In this document: piece by piece, positions 46,131 to 56,911 of the stretch
How the letters are laid out: each line of letters opens with the position of its first letter
Numbering within the stretch: position 1 is the stretch's first letter
Origin: Crocodylus rhombifer
Taxonomy: Eukaryota; Chordata; Crocodylia; Crocodylidae
NCBI GenBank assembly: GCA_038503035.1
Contig: JAVSML010038971.1
Location: 31,257 to 95,256, forward strand
Direction of reading: 5' to 3'
DNA length: 64,000 nt
Made by a program: the position numbers and the translations under genes
The notes under the pieces: generated by a model
The model's input: only the letters and a program-made list of their open reading frames with translations
Databases searched by the model: none
What the model was told of the DNA's origin: nothing

Positions 46131-47230
46131 TACTTCTCCCACTTGCTCAGTGTCACAGTGGTGAACCAGGATGGAAAGGGGTATGCTGTTGATCGATTTC
46201 TCTACTGGCAGGTCTGTTGGGTTCCCCCTCCATTTGGCGTAAGAGTAAAACTCTGAGCTACGTGGAACCTTTTTCTTAGTCAGCACAATACCATTCCTAT
46301 TCCACCTCCTCCTGCTTTACTGTCTGTTTGCCTTATAAATAGCTGATGCTTTGAAATGAATCCCTTGTAAGTTCAGCCAACTTAGTTCCAGCTCGGTCAG
46401 CATTAGAAACTAGTTCTATTACAATTTTCCGGCAGCATCAGCTTCTTTACAGATTTTCCTCCTCAGTTATTACTTATTGTGTGTTTAAATTTATTGTGTG
46501 TTAAATTCTATCCTTTTACACAGTTGCCCTTTCTGTACTTTTGTCTGCTGAACTAAGAAAAACGGGTTTAAACAACGAAAACTTTGCCATGGTTCATTGA
46601 AATAAGTATATGCTTATTTAATTTTTCTTGCTCAATTTGCTATCTTTTCTTCTTTGGAAAAGTTTTGTGGACTCACCTAAGATTTCAGATTATTTGGAAT
46701 AATTTGAAATACTTTCTTAGCTCTTGGAGAGAGCTGGTTTAGCTTTACTGAACGGCTGACGCATAGAAAATGAGTGCTGTGTTGATTGTTATGATGCCCC
46801 TTCTATAGGTAATAATCACTGTAATTGCCCCTGCCTGTTGTCAAATGCTGAGCATGGTTGATACTTCAAATATATTCTCTTCTTGGGTTTAGCTGTGTTT
46901 TCTGCTTTATCCAAGTTTAATAATGTTTAGCCTTCTCACTCTTCATTCCTGAGAACCTTTTTATTTTATCTCAGCTGACCTTGCCTTGACAGACTGAGCA
47001 CGGATTTCCTCCACGGGATCTCTCCTGTAACTTTAAGTAATGTCTTGTGCTGATTTGGGGGATTGAGTTTGTAATTCCATCACTTATTTTCAAAGACAGG
47101 TCCATCTTGTGAATATTTTCTCTCTTCCTGGATGTGATCCAGTTTTTTTGTGGTAGAATACACTTTACAGAGCTTCTAAATGAATGTTGTTTTCAAGGTC
47201 ACCTTTACTTTTAAGTACTGCTCAGCTGGT
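46131..47230. other. Intronic single-copy DNA
   Basis: AT-rich. No feature was recognised. Confidence 0.5.
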
Positions 47231-48825
47231 TCATAGAATCATAGAAGTCAGGTCGGAAGGGACCTTGTAGATCTTCAAGTCCAATCCCCCGCCTGGGCAG
47301 GAGAAAAACTGGGCTCAAATGACTCCAGCCAGGTAGGCATCAAGCCTCTTCTTAAAGCCCCCCCCCAGGGCAGGAGCCAGCACCACTTCCCTTGGAAGTT
47401 GGTTCCAGCTCCTAGCCGCCCTGACTGTGAAGTAACACCTCCTGATGTCTAATCTAAACCTCCTCTCCAACAACTTGTGGCCGTTATTCCTTGTTATGTG
47501 GGGGTGGCGCTAGGGGAAACAAGGTCTCTCCCAAACCCTTCTGGTCCCCCCCAGTGAGTTTATAGACGGTCACCAGGTCCCCCCTCAGCCTTCGCTTGTG
47601 AAGGCTGAACAGGTTCAGGTCCCGCAGTCTCTCTTTGTAGGGCCTGCCCTGTTGTCCCTGGATCATGCGGGTGGCCTCCTCTGGACCCTCTCCGTGTTGT
47701 CCACATCCCTCCTGAAGTGCGGCACCCAGAACTGGACACAGTACTCCAGCTGTGCCCTGACCAGTGCCGCATAGAGGGGGAGGATCACCTCCTTGGACCT
47801 GCTCGAGGTGCACCTGTGGATGCACAACAAGGTCCGGTGAGCCCTGCCAACCGTGACCTCGCATTGTCGGCCCATGTTCATCTTGGAATCAATAATGACT
47901 CCAAGATCCCTTTCCGCCTCCGTTCTCTCCAGAAGGGAGTTTCCCATCTTATAAGTGTGCTGCTGGTTACTGCTGCCCAAGTGCAGCACCCTGCACTTGT
48001 CAGTATTGAAACGCATCCTGTTTTTGTTAGCCCACCCCTGCAATCTATCCAGGTCTTGCTGCAGTCTTTCCCTCCCTACTAACATGCTCACATCACCCCA
48101 AATTTTGGTATCATCAGCAAATTTAAACAGGGTGCTTTTCGCCCCATCGTCCAAATCGCTGATAAAGAAATTGAACAGCACGGACCCAAGGACTGAGCCC
48201 TGGGGGACTCCGCTGCCCACTTCCCCCCAGGTCGAATATGACCCATCCACCACCACCCTGTGAGTACGACCCTTCAGCCAATCTGCAATCCATCTGACTG
48301 TGGCATCAATGCCACAGTCACCCAATTTTTTAATGAGGATGGGGTCGGAGACGGCGTCAAAGGCCTTGCTGAAGTCCAGAAAGACTACGTCCACAGCGAC
48401 ACCTGCATCCAAGGCTTTTGTGACCTGATCATAAAAAGCAGTCAGGTTGGTCTGACAGGACCTGCCCCTAATGAAACCGTGCTGGTTGCCCTTGAGCATC
48501 ATCCCTGAAGCCGGCCCATCGCAGGTGTGCTCCTTGATGATCTTCTCAAAGAGTTTCCCTAGGATTGAGGTAAGACTGATGGGTCTATAGATGCCCAGGT
48601 CCTCCCTTCTCCCTTTTTTAAAAATGGGGACCACGTTGGCTATCTTCCAATCATCTGGCACCTGGCCCGAGCACCACGAGCGGTCGTAAAGCCGTGCCAA
48701 GGGCCCTGCAATAACCCCTGCTAGCTCCCTCAACACCCTGGGGTTGGAGAGCATCTGGACCCGCTGATTTGAACATGTCCAGCCCCTCCAGAAGCTAACT
48801 CAGTCCTCCCCAACCTGGGGAAATG
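47231..48825 (-). mobile_element. CR1 LINE, 5'-truncated, RT-bearing copy 1
   Basis: The reverse-strand 3' tip (ttcatagaatcatagaagtc) is at 47231, and homology to the neighbouring CR1 runs to about 48825. It lies only about 90 bp from the next CR1 in the same orientation. The differing 3' tip repeats show the two are separate insertions of related subfamilies. Confidence 0.92.
47484..48754 (-). pseudogene. CR1 reverse transcriptase ORF remnant, one frameshift
   Basis: A 363-codon frame (47663-48754) holds the RT core in order: NVVPIFKKGRRED, PISLTSILGKLFEKII, KGNQHGFIRGRSCQTNL, FLDFSKAFDAVSDPI, GSGVPQGSVLG and the catalytic FADDTKIWGD. A one-base loss near 47675 (compare the equivalent site near 49371 in the next copy) moves the reading into a second frame. 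That frame carries the C-terminal block [17 protein letters not shown] and ends early at 47484. RT catalyses target-primed reverse transcription in intact CR1; this copy is dead because the 5' part is missing. Confidence 0.88.
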
Positions 48826-48915
48826 GTTGCATTCAGTAACAATCAAAGTCCCTTTCAATTCAGAGCTAATAACATAAAAGATGTAGGTTTCTCTCTCCTT
48901 TTAATGTATTCTTTT
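48826..48915. other. Short spacer between two CR1 copies
   Basis: About 90 bp of AT-rich sequence unlike CR1. Confidence 0.6.
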
Positions 48916-50715
48916 ATAGTTTCATAGTTTCATAGTTTGTAGGGTCGGAAGGGACCTGAGCAGATCATCTAGTCCGACCCCCTGCCATGGCAGGAAAGAA
49001 TACTGGGGTCAAATGACCCCAGCAAGATGTTCATCTAGCCTCCTCTTAAACACCCCCAGGGTAGGAGCCTGCACCACTTCTCTTGGAAGCTGGTTCCAGA
49101 CCCTAGCCGCCCTGACCGTGAAGTAGCGCCTCCTGATATCTAACCTAAACCTACCCTCTGCCAGCTTGTGACCGTTATTCCTGGTCACTCCTGGCGGTGC
49201 TCGGGGGAACAGGGACTCCCCCAATGCCTGCTGGTCCCCCCGACTAGTTTATAACAGGCCACAAGATCCCCCCTCAGCCTTCTCTTTTGGAGGCTGAACA
49301 GATTCAGGTCCCGCAGCCTGTCCTCATAGGGCCTGCCCTGCTGTCCCCTGATCATATGAGTGGCCCTCCTCTGGACCCTCTCCATGCTGTCGACATCCCT
49401 CTTGAAGTGCGGTGCCCAGAACTGGATGCAATACTCCAGCTGCGGCCTGACCAGTGCCGCATAGAGGGGGAGGATCGCCTCCTTGGACCTGCTCGAGATG
49501 CATCTGTGGATGCATGACAAGGTGTGGCTGGCCTTCCTGACTGCATCCCCACACTGCCGGCCCATGTTCATCTTGGAGTCAATGATGACTCCCAGATCCC
49601 TTTCCGCCTCCATGCTGACAAGAGGGGAGTTCCCTAACCTGTAGGTATGGTGCTGGTTGTTCCTCCCGAGGTGCATCACCTTGCACTTGCCTGTGTTGAA
49701 ACCCATCCTATTCTCGTCTGCCCACCCTTGTAACCTGTCTAGGTCTGATTGTAGTCTGTTGCATCCTTCCAATGTTCCCACGTCCCCCCACATCTTAGTG
49801 TCATCAGCAAATTTGAACAAGGTGCTTTTTACCCCCTCATCCAAATCACTGATGAAGATGTTGAACAGTGCGGGCCCAAGGACCGAGCCCTGCGGACCCC
49901 CACTGCCCACGTCCTTCCAGGTTGAGAAGGACCCATCCACTACCACCCTCTGGGTGCGGCCCTCCAGCCAGTTGGCGACCCAGTTGACTGTGTGGGTGTC
50001 TACACTACAGCCCCCCAGTTTCTTAATGAGAACAGGGTGAGAGACAGTGTCAAAAGCCTTCTGGAAGTCCAGGAGGACTATATCCACTGCTACCCCTGCA
50101 TCTAATGATCTGGTGATCTGATCATAAAAGGCCACCAGGTTGGTCTGATAGGACCTTCCACTGATGAACCCATGTTGGTTGCCCCTAAGCATGCAGTCTC
50201 CTGCTGGCCCCTCCTGGATGTGTGCCAGCATAATTTTCTCGAACAGCTTGCCTAGGATTGAGGTGAGACTAACCAGCCTATAGTTTCCTGGGTCCTCCTT
50301 CCTGCCTTTTTTGAAGATGGGGACCACGTTCGCCCTCTTCCAGTCCTCCGGTACCTCACCAGAGCACCACGAGTGCTCATAAAGTTGTGCCAGGGGACTT
50401 GCAATGACCTCGGCCAGTTCCTTTAGAACTCTAGGGTGGAGATCGTCTGGGCTGGCTGACTTGAATACGTCCAACCCCTCCAGAAGCTCCCTAACTAAAT
50501 CCTTGCTAACCCGTGGCCCAGGTGTGCCTCCCCCGGGCCCGAGGGGGGCCCAGCAGGAAGGTGGCTGTTCTGGTCCCTACTTAGGAAGACGGAGGCAAAG
50601 AAATTGTTAAACATGTTAGCTTTGCCATCTGGTGTGACGACTAAGTTACCCATGTCGTCCTGCAAGGGCCCCACATTACCCGGGACCTTCTTTTTACCCC
50701 CTACGTATTTAAAAC
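48916..50715 (-). mobile_element. CR1 LINE, 5'-truncated, RT-bearing copy 2
   Basis: The reverse-strand 3' tip has three tttcata/tttcatag repeats at about 48918-48938, followed by gtagggtcggaagggacctg. Homology extends to about 50715, where the pre-RT linker (TPDGKANMFNNFFASV-like) can be read. It is the longest CR1 in the window at about 1.8 kb; a full CR1 is roughly 4.5 kb. Confidence 0.93.
49009..50474 (-). pseudogene. CR1 reverse transcriptase ORF, one frameshift
   Basis: A 429-codon frame (49185-50474) holds NVVPIFKKGRKEDPGNY, LVSLTSILGKLFEKIM, HGFISGRSYQTNLVAF, LDFQKAFDTVSHPVL, then GSGGPQGSVLGP (G where CR1 usually has V in GVPQG), and the catalytic FADDTKMWGD. A single base is missing from a G run (C run at 49235-49241 on the + strand). 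This throws the frame into a nonsense tail, and the true C-terminus (RLDIRRRYFTVRAARVWNQL) resumes in the frame at 49009-49224. Few other defects suggest a fairly recent copy. Confidence 0.9.
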
Positions 50716-51008
50716 TATTTTAGTTAGTAGATGGCTCTCAGTTCATCCAGTCTCCAGCCTTTTCTGTAATTTTTATATCTTCAACAGGTATTTGGTAAAC
50801 ACTGGATATTAGAATGCTGAAATAACTGAATATATATTTTTTCTTCGGAAATACTTCACTTCTTGTAAGGCAACATCATCTTTTGGCATTTAAGAGCATA
50901 ATTTAGGTTTCTACTAGAGACAATTCTTTTCCATTTGGACATACATGGTAACAGTAGTTCACACATTGTTTTCCTGCACATCCCTGCCTTTTGTATAGGA
51001 CTCTCAGG
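50716..51008. other. Intronic DNA
   Basis: No feature was recognised. Confidence 0.5.
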
Positions 51009-51477
51009 CTAGGAACAGAAATGACACACAAACTGGTATAAGTGATCAGAAACCAATTCATCTCTGTGACACAACAGTAGTTCAGTGCACGTAAACTGTT
51101 TTCAGAATGGCCCAAACCAGTTTCAGATAAACCTGGATGGATGTTACGTTAGATTTAACTGATTTAGGTTGAATTTGTTCATTGAACTTCTGTCCCAGAT
51201 CCCCTCCAGGTTCAAATTAACTCACAGTCCCTCCAGCATCCCATGATGCTTTGCACCTCTTTTGCAACCGTCCTCCCCTCACAGGGTGGGCAGGCTAGCC
51301 ATGACCTAAGTTGACTGCTCCAGCCAAGCAGGGAGGCATACTCTAGGACCACCCCCCAGTGGCTGCTTTTTGGGAATCAAAAGTGAATGTCTGTTCACTT
51401 GCTTATCAATGCAGCATAGATTAACCTGCAAAGATTGAATGGGTTCAGCCTCAGGATTTTTGAGTGTTTGTACTTAG
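51009..51477. mobile_element. CTAGGGACA-TIR element, compact copy
   Basis: The left end ctaggaacagaaatgacaca and right end gagtgtttgtacttag are the same family as 37307-38007. At 469 bp it is the best uninterrupted compact reference for the split copy at 13824-15329. Flanks ctctcagg and cctctctt share only CTCTC, so the target duplication is unresolved. Confidence 0.65.
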
Positions 51478-51497
51478 CCTCTCTTTATAAACCAAAG

Positions 51498-52795
51498 CTA
51501 GGGACAGACATTCAAAAAGCCTGAACCTGAATTGTTTCAATCTTTGCAGGTTAGTCTAGATTGAACCAATTTGGAAGTGGATAGACATTCATTTTTGATT
51601 CAGGAAATGCAGATACATGCCTGCAGTGACTCAAGCTAGCAGCAGGGGGCGCTAGAGTGAGCCCTTCCTTCCCTTCTACAGTGCTGAGCTGGTGGGGGGG
51701 GCATGGCCAGGCCACAGCAGGACACTATGATTAGGAAGGTGTTTAAACTTCCACTCTGGCCTGCAGTCCCCAGCCAAGGTGTGCCTGCGAGGGGAGAGGG
51801 GAGGGGGCGGGGAAGCAGCCCTCACCAGACTTTTTCTCCCTGCTCACTGCTCAAGGGGTGTGAGTGTCAGCTAGCATTCTGAGGCAATCAGAGGTGGGGG
51901 AGGGGGAGCAAGGCAGAACTGCTTGTGTGGAGTTCATGCAGCTGTTGATGATATTGAGCTTTTCAATCTCCCTCTTCCTGCTTCTTCATGCTGTCTGCAG
52001 CAAACTGATGGCACTCACAGTTCCCATGCATTGCAAATCAGGTCATTTCTCACACCTCTCTCTGTTCCCTCTCAAGCACTGTCAAATTTCACCCTTTAAA
52101 GCAAGTCAGGAGGCAGCTTATCAGAGCACAAAGCTTATCAGCCCATCAAGAAAATCAAAAACAGCTTTTTCCAAGGCATTTGTAAGGAAGAACAGAGGGA
52201 CATTACCAGCTGACCTGCTGATTAATTCCCAAAAGCCCTATACAGACACCATTCTGTCTGCCTTTGTTCCAGTGAAATTGGAGATCCACACACACATACA
52301 CACCTCTCAGCATTAGCTAGCATGGGAGTGGTGTCGTGACTGTGCCCAGATACCAACAGGGGTCCATGCCACTGGCGTCTATGCTGTGGGAGAGAGGAGG
52401 GAATCCCTGCTGGAGCAGCAAGAGGGGAACCAGGCAGATGCTGCCGTGCCTGCAGTCTCCACCTCCTTCTCAGCAAGACGGAGCTCCAGCTGGAGAGAAG
52501 AGGGGCAGGGCCAGTCCTGTTCTTTGGACCAGACAGCCCAGTCCAGGGCTAAAAAGCATGCTGGGATGCTGGGGGACTCTGATTTAACTTAAACCAGGAA
52601 AGGGTCTGGGACACAAGTTTCATAAACTGGTTTGACCCAAATCAGTTAAATCTGATACTCCATTCAACCAGGTTTATCTTAAACCAGTTGCGGTCATTTT
52701 GAAACTAGTTTATGTGTCCTGAACTTCTGTTCTGTTACAGGCTTAAACCAGTTTCTGATCATTTAAACTAGTTTATATGTAACTTCTGTCTCCAG
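51498..52795. mobile_element. CTAGGGACA-TIR element, long copy, opposite orientation
   Basis: It starts ctagggacagacattcaaaa and ends ataaac..aacttctgtctccag, the reverse of the copy 20 bp to its left. Both termini begin ctagggacaga, so the family's ends form a true inverted repeat. The interior of about 900 bp has no transposase-like frame. One 150-codon frame at 51864-52316 has no recognised domain. Confidence 0.65.
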
Positions 52796-54307
52796 CTCAA
52801 GAGTGGGATCTAGCTTTTATTCATAAATGTTGGAAATGGTCTTAGATTCAGGAGAATCCTCTATGTATTTTGTAGGGTTGAGGAGAGCCAGACTATTAAT
52901 GGTTTTGAATGCCACAGACTTGAGAGTGGCTGCTACACATCATATAGGTGATTCCATCTAATCATTATCCTCAAAAAGTGCATAAAATTTAAACTTTGCT
53001 TGCTTCCCTCACTACTATTCTTCACATCCTGATGAACATCTAGGGTTAATCATTAAAGTGATGCTTATTTAAACCACAAGACTCCATTTAATGCTAGAGG
53101 ATGCCATTCAGCCATTACCCTAGGACCTCCTTTAAAAAATGTTCTCTTTGATATTGTTTGCTCCTCCAACAGTAGGAAGAAGGATCTATAATAGCTGTAA
53201 ACTTGATTTTTGGTGGGGGGGTGCAAGTTATTCACCCATCTCTGAGATAAAATAATCCCATTTCCCCCTAAATTTATAGCAGGCTGTAATTCTTCAAAAA
53301 GTTCTGTGGGACAATAGTAAACCGTAAAGAAAAAATGCAAGTGGGGGATAAAAAATAAAAATAAATGCCCCGGTATTTATCGAGTACCCAGGAGTGGAAC
53401 CTAATCTCTACTGAAAGAAGGAAATATTGCACAGATCTTAGATAAGTGCCATAAATGAATATCCTGATCCATACATTGTACTTAAATGATTACTCACATT
53501 CATCGGCTACCCTTTCATCTCCACAATGATATTATACAAATATTAATTTTCCTGGAACCTTTCTGACTCCTTCCAGGAGTTTTGCCAGCGACTTCACTGG
53601 GAACAGGACCAGACCTTATATTAATCAAATATCTGAGAGGCTGTGGTGGAATTTGGGCTTTTACTGCGGCTTGTTTAAGTGGTCCCCTGCTGGTACCAAC
53701 CCGATTTCTGGCAGTGTGAGCGGCTGACCAACTGAAGTTCTATTGATCGAAATGGAATAATGCTTCTCAGTGGTGAGCCACTTCTTATCTATTTTCTGCC
53801 TTACTTCCACCTCCCCCCAGGAAAAAAACTCTCACTTTTCAGTCCTAGAATTTGTCATTTAATAGGCTTATTTTGTAGTGACATTTTAGTTTTGAATCTG
53901 CTGGACGCTTATCAAAACTCATCCATCTTTCAAGACTGCCTAACCCCATCTTAGAAGAATGGAAAAGCAGAAAATGGATATGTACGCTGGAAAAAAACTG
54001 CTTCTGCTGGGAGCATGGCTATAAAGGATTGGCATATGCAGAAACTTGATAGAGGTTTACAGCCCAAACCACCCCTAGGTACTTCACAAAAGCACCTCTA
54101 GCTCTTGCGTTGATTAGCTTCTGTGGCACGATTGCTACAATTTAAAAACTTTTACTGATTTGCATATGTTGACAATTATTTTAACAGTAGCATCCTGATT
54201 ATACTAGCGTGTTAGTCCCAGATAGGGTGTATTATTTTGTGGCTTTAGGAATAGTTATAGCCTCTGGGTTCTTTTAACCAGGGCACTAATCACTTCTGAT
54301 TAAAAAA
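52796..54307. other. Intronic single-copy DNA
   Basis: No feature was recognised. Confidence 0.5.
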
Positions 54308-54320
54308 TATACACACACGT

Positions 54321-54387
<67 letters not shown>
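54308..54387. repeat. (AC)n-(GT)n-(TA)n compound microsatellite
   Basis: A short acacacac run mirrors into cgtacgtgtg, then about 20 GT units and about 14 TA units. The frame across it is only low complexity. Confidence 0.95.
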
Positions 54388-54388
<1 letters not shown>

Positions 54389-56329
54389 CATTTCACCTTA
54401 GCCTCTGTTTTGTTTGCCCTGAAGAAAAAATGAAAATTAGATTTTGGTATGTAAGAAATGTTGGAAGGCCACATAATAAACATAAAATCCTTTTCATTAC
54501 TATAGCATTTTATTTAACAACCTGATTATTACAGCTTTACTCTTTCCATTTGATTAGTTGGCAGTGTTTATATTCATCTTACCAGCTGTTTCCTGCAATG
54601 AATCTCCATTTTTTTGTTTCAAGCCTATCAGGATTTTCTGCGCTTCTTTTTCTCTACAAGCAACTAATTTTCCCAGGCTGTATTTTTCAGTGGCAAGGGA
54701 ATGGAAACTAAATTTTGTCTGCTATTTGATGCATTTTCATCATATCACTGAAGGAAACTGTGGTGAAAGTCAGCTTGCTAAATCAATAGAATCGCTACCA
54801 TAATAAACCTGAAACATATTTTCCCCCCTTACATGGTAAGGCATCATGCATAATAAACTGTATATTTGCAGCTGAAACAAAGTTGTGTCCATCTGTTGGC
54901 ACCGATTTTGAAAATTGGGCCATGTAGTCAGAAGGATCAGGCTACAATTGGGCAGTTTACCGGGTTGGGGCAGCAGCACTAGAAGTGGTCTTTAGTTTCT
55001 AAGAGTGATCCATTTCCCTTGCAACATATAAAGTGTAGTTATGTTAATATGTATTTTATAATGCTGCCTAAAAGTAGCCATACTGCATAGATTCATGTTT
55101 AAATCAGTAGCAGGAGCACATATTGGGCGACTATTGATGACCTGTCATTGGTAGTAAAGATGCCTAGCTGAACCTCATTTACTTGACCTTCTGTGCTAAG
55201 CGTGACATATTTCAATTTATTCCGTATTGCCAATACTTAAATTTTACCTGAATGAGACAAAAAAGGCTCTGTGCAGACAGCCCTCTTACTAAGAGCTTAT
55301 TTTTGTCTTGAAATACACATGCTTCCAGTGAAGCCCAATGGAAAACCCACTCCATGACAAAGAGCCCAGCGGTATAAATACCTAACCCTAGTCCTTGAAC
55401 TTCATAAACCAATCCACCCTTTATAGAAATGCAGTTTTTGTGTCAGAGGTTACAAAGAAAGGAAATGAACATTGTCTCTGCAGCAAAAGTTTTGACCAAA
55501 AAATGTCATTGCCAAAAATGGTATTTTGGGGAAACGGAAGTTTGAGGAGGAAAGTCTTTTTTATTTTTAATTCTTCACTTGACATTGAAAACATAAGCAA
55601 GAATTAAATTTTAAAAATGTAAATTTTTTGTTTGGTTTGGGCTTTAAAACTGAAGCATTTTCAAGCTTTTGGAGTTTTTGTTTTTCTGGCTGGTTTTTCT
55701 TTTTTTAGTCACTGAATACAATGGAACAAGTGATGCCCACATTTTGTATCTTAGTATTTTATTTAGTGTTACAAATTAAAATGAGGGAAAAAACCCAGTT
55801 CCCTTCTGAGTTTTGCAACAGAAAAAGACTGTTAATAGTCAAATCTTTCTGTGAAGTTCTTTTTCCAGTTCTGTCTGTAATTCTTGTTACCATGGCCTCA
55901 AACACTTGCAGGAAATTAGGTTAAGTTAGGTTAAGGGATAAATCACTGTGCCATCATTCAGATTTTGGTTCCTAGCACAGGTTGGCTGTTACATATATAA
56001 AAAAAAACAAATCCTAAAAATGATTAAAGTGGACATTAACTAAGGCAGAAGTGGATGGCAGGAGTTTAGACTGGAAGCTGTTGGGGACAAGAACCACCTT
56101 TAGAGTCTGGGTTTATACAGCACCCAGCACACCTGGGTGCTGCTCTGTGACTAAGGAGTTGGCAGGCCACAAAGGGATTGGCTGTGCCCTTTTAAGCAAT
56201 GGATGCACTCTCCTGTGTCACACCAGAGCACTCTGTGTTATGCCTCTCATAGACTGTCTTCTAACAACACAGTATGATGGTGTGGGTTTCTACGCTCTGC
56301 AATGCAGACTGATATAACATGACTTACGT
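54388..56329. other. Intronic DNA with a possible old repeat near 56060-56135
   Basis: 'gtttatacagcacccagcac' around 56110-56130 resembles the 3' part of an old amniote SINE-like repeat ('tttgtacagcacctagcaca' wording), at low confidence. Nothing else was recognised. Confidence 0.35.
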
Positions 56330-56911
56330 CAGGGGTCGACTGACCTGCCTCCGACCCCACGGCTGGTAAAGCCCCACCTCCTAGCAGTGGCAGTGGCTCT
56401 TAGTGGTGGGTTGGCAGGCTGCTCGGTGCGCTGCATCATGCCCCATCTTGCGCTGGGCTGGGACTGGACGGCCACAGCAAGAGGAAGCTGGGGGGGGGGG
56501 GGGGGTGCAAAGGAGGCCGCACAGCCTGGCTCTAGCCTGGCCCTGTCCTGGCAGAGCAGAGTGAAGCAGTGCTGAGCGCAGCCCTCTCTCAGGCTCCCAG
56601 CCACGGCTGCTGGGCCAGCTAGGATCACTTGGAGGGCCCAATCTGGCCTGGCAGCTGCTGCTGGGAGCCTGAGGAGATAGGGCTGCACCCTGCACCACTC
56701 TGCTCTGCCTGGGACAGGCAAGGCTGGGCAGCCGCGTCTGCACACACCCCCTGCCCAGCTTCCTGTTGGTGCTTGGGGGCATGATGGGGCATGATGCAGC
56801 ATGCCGAGTAGCCATCCCACCTACCCACCACTGGCTGCTGCCACTGCTAGGAGGTGAGCTTTTGCCAGGGGTGGGGGGCGGGGATGGTGGCACCCAGGTC
56901 AACCAACCGTG
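56330..56911. mobile_element. Charlie-like hAT element, GC-rich interior
   Basis: The left end caggggtcgactgacctg is mirrored, imperfectly, by caggtcaaccaaccgtg at the right (56895-56911). It holds a run of about 16 G at 56490-56505 and inverted CTGGCAG/CTGCCAG-type segments. No matching 8-bp flanks were found. Frames of 160-188 codons on the - strand reflect the GC-rich content and show no domain. Confidence 0.5.

Noticed and set aside
51864..52316. 150-codon frame as a possible transposase
   Set aside because: No DDE/hAT motif and it is mostly hydrophobic/Ser-rich; it does not extend across the element.
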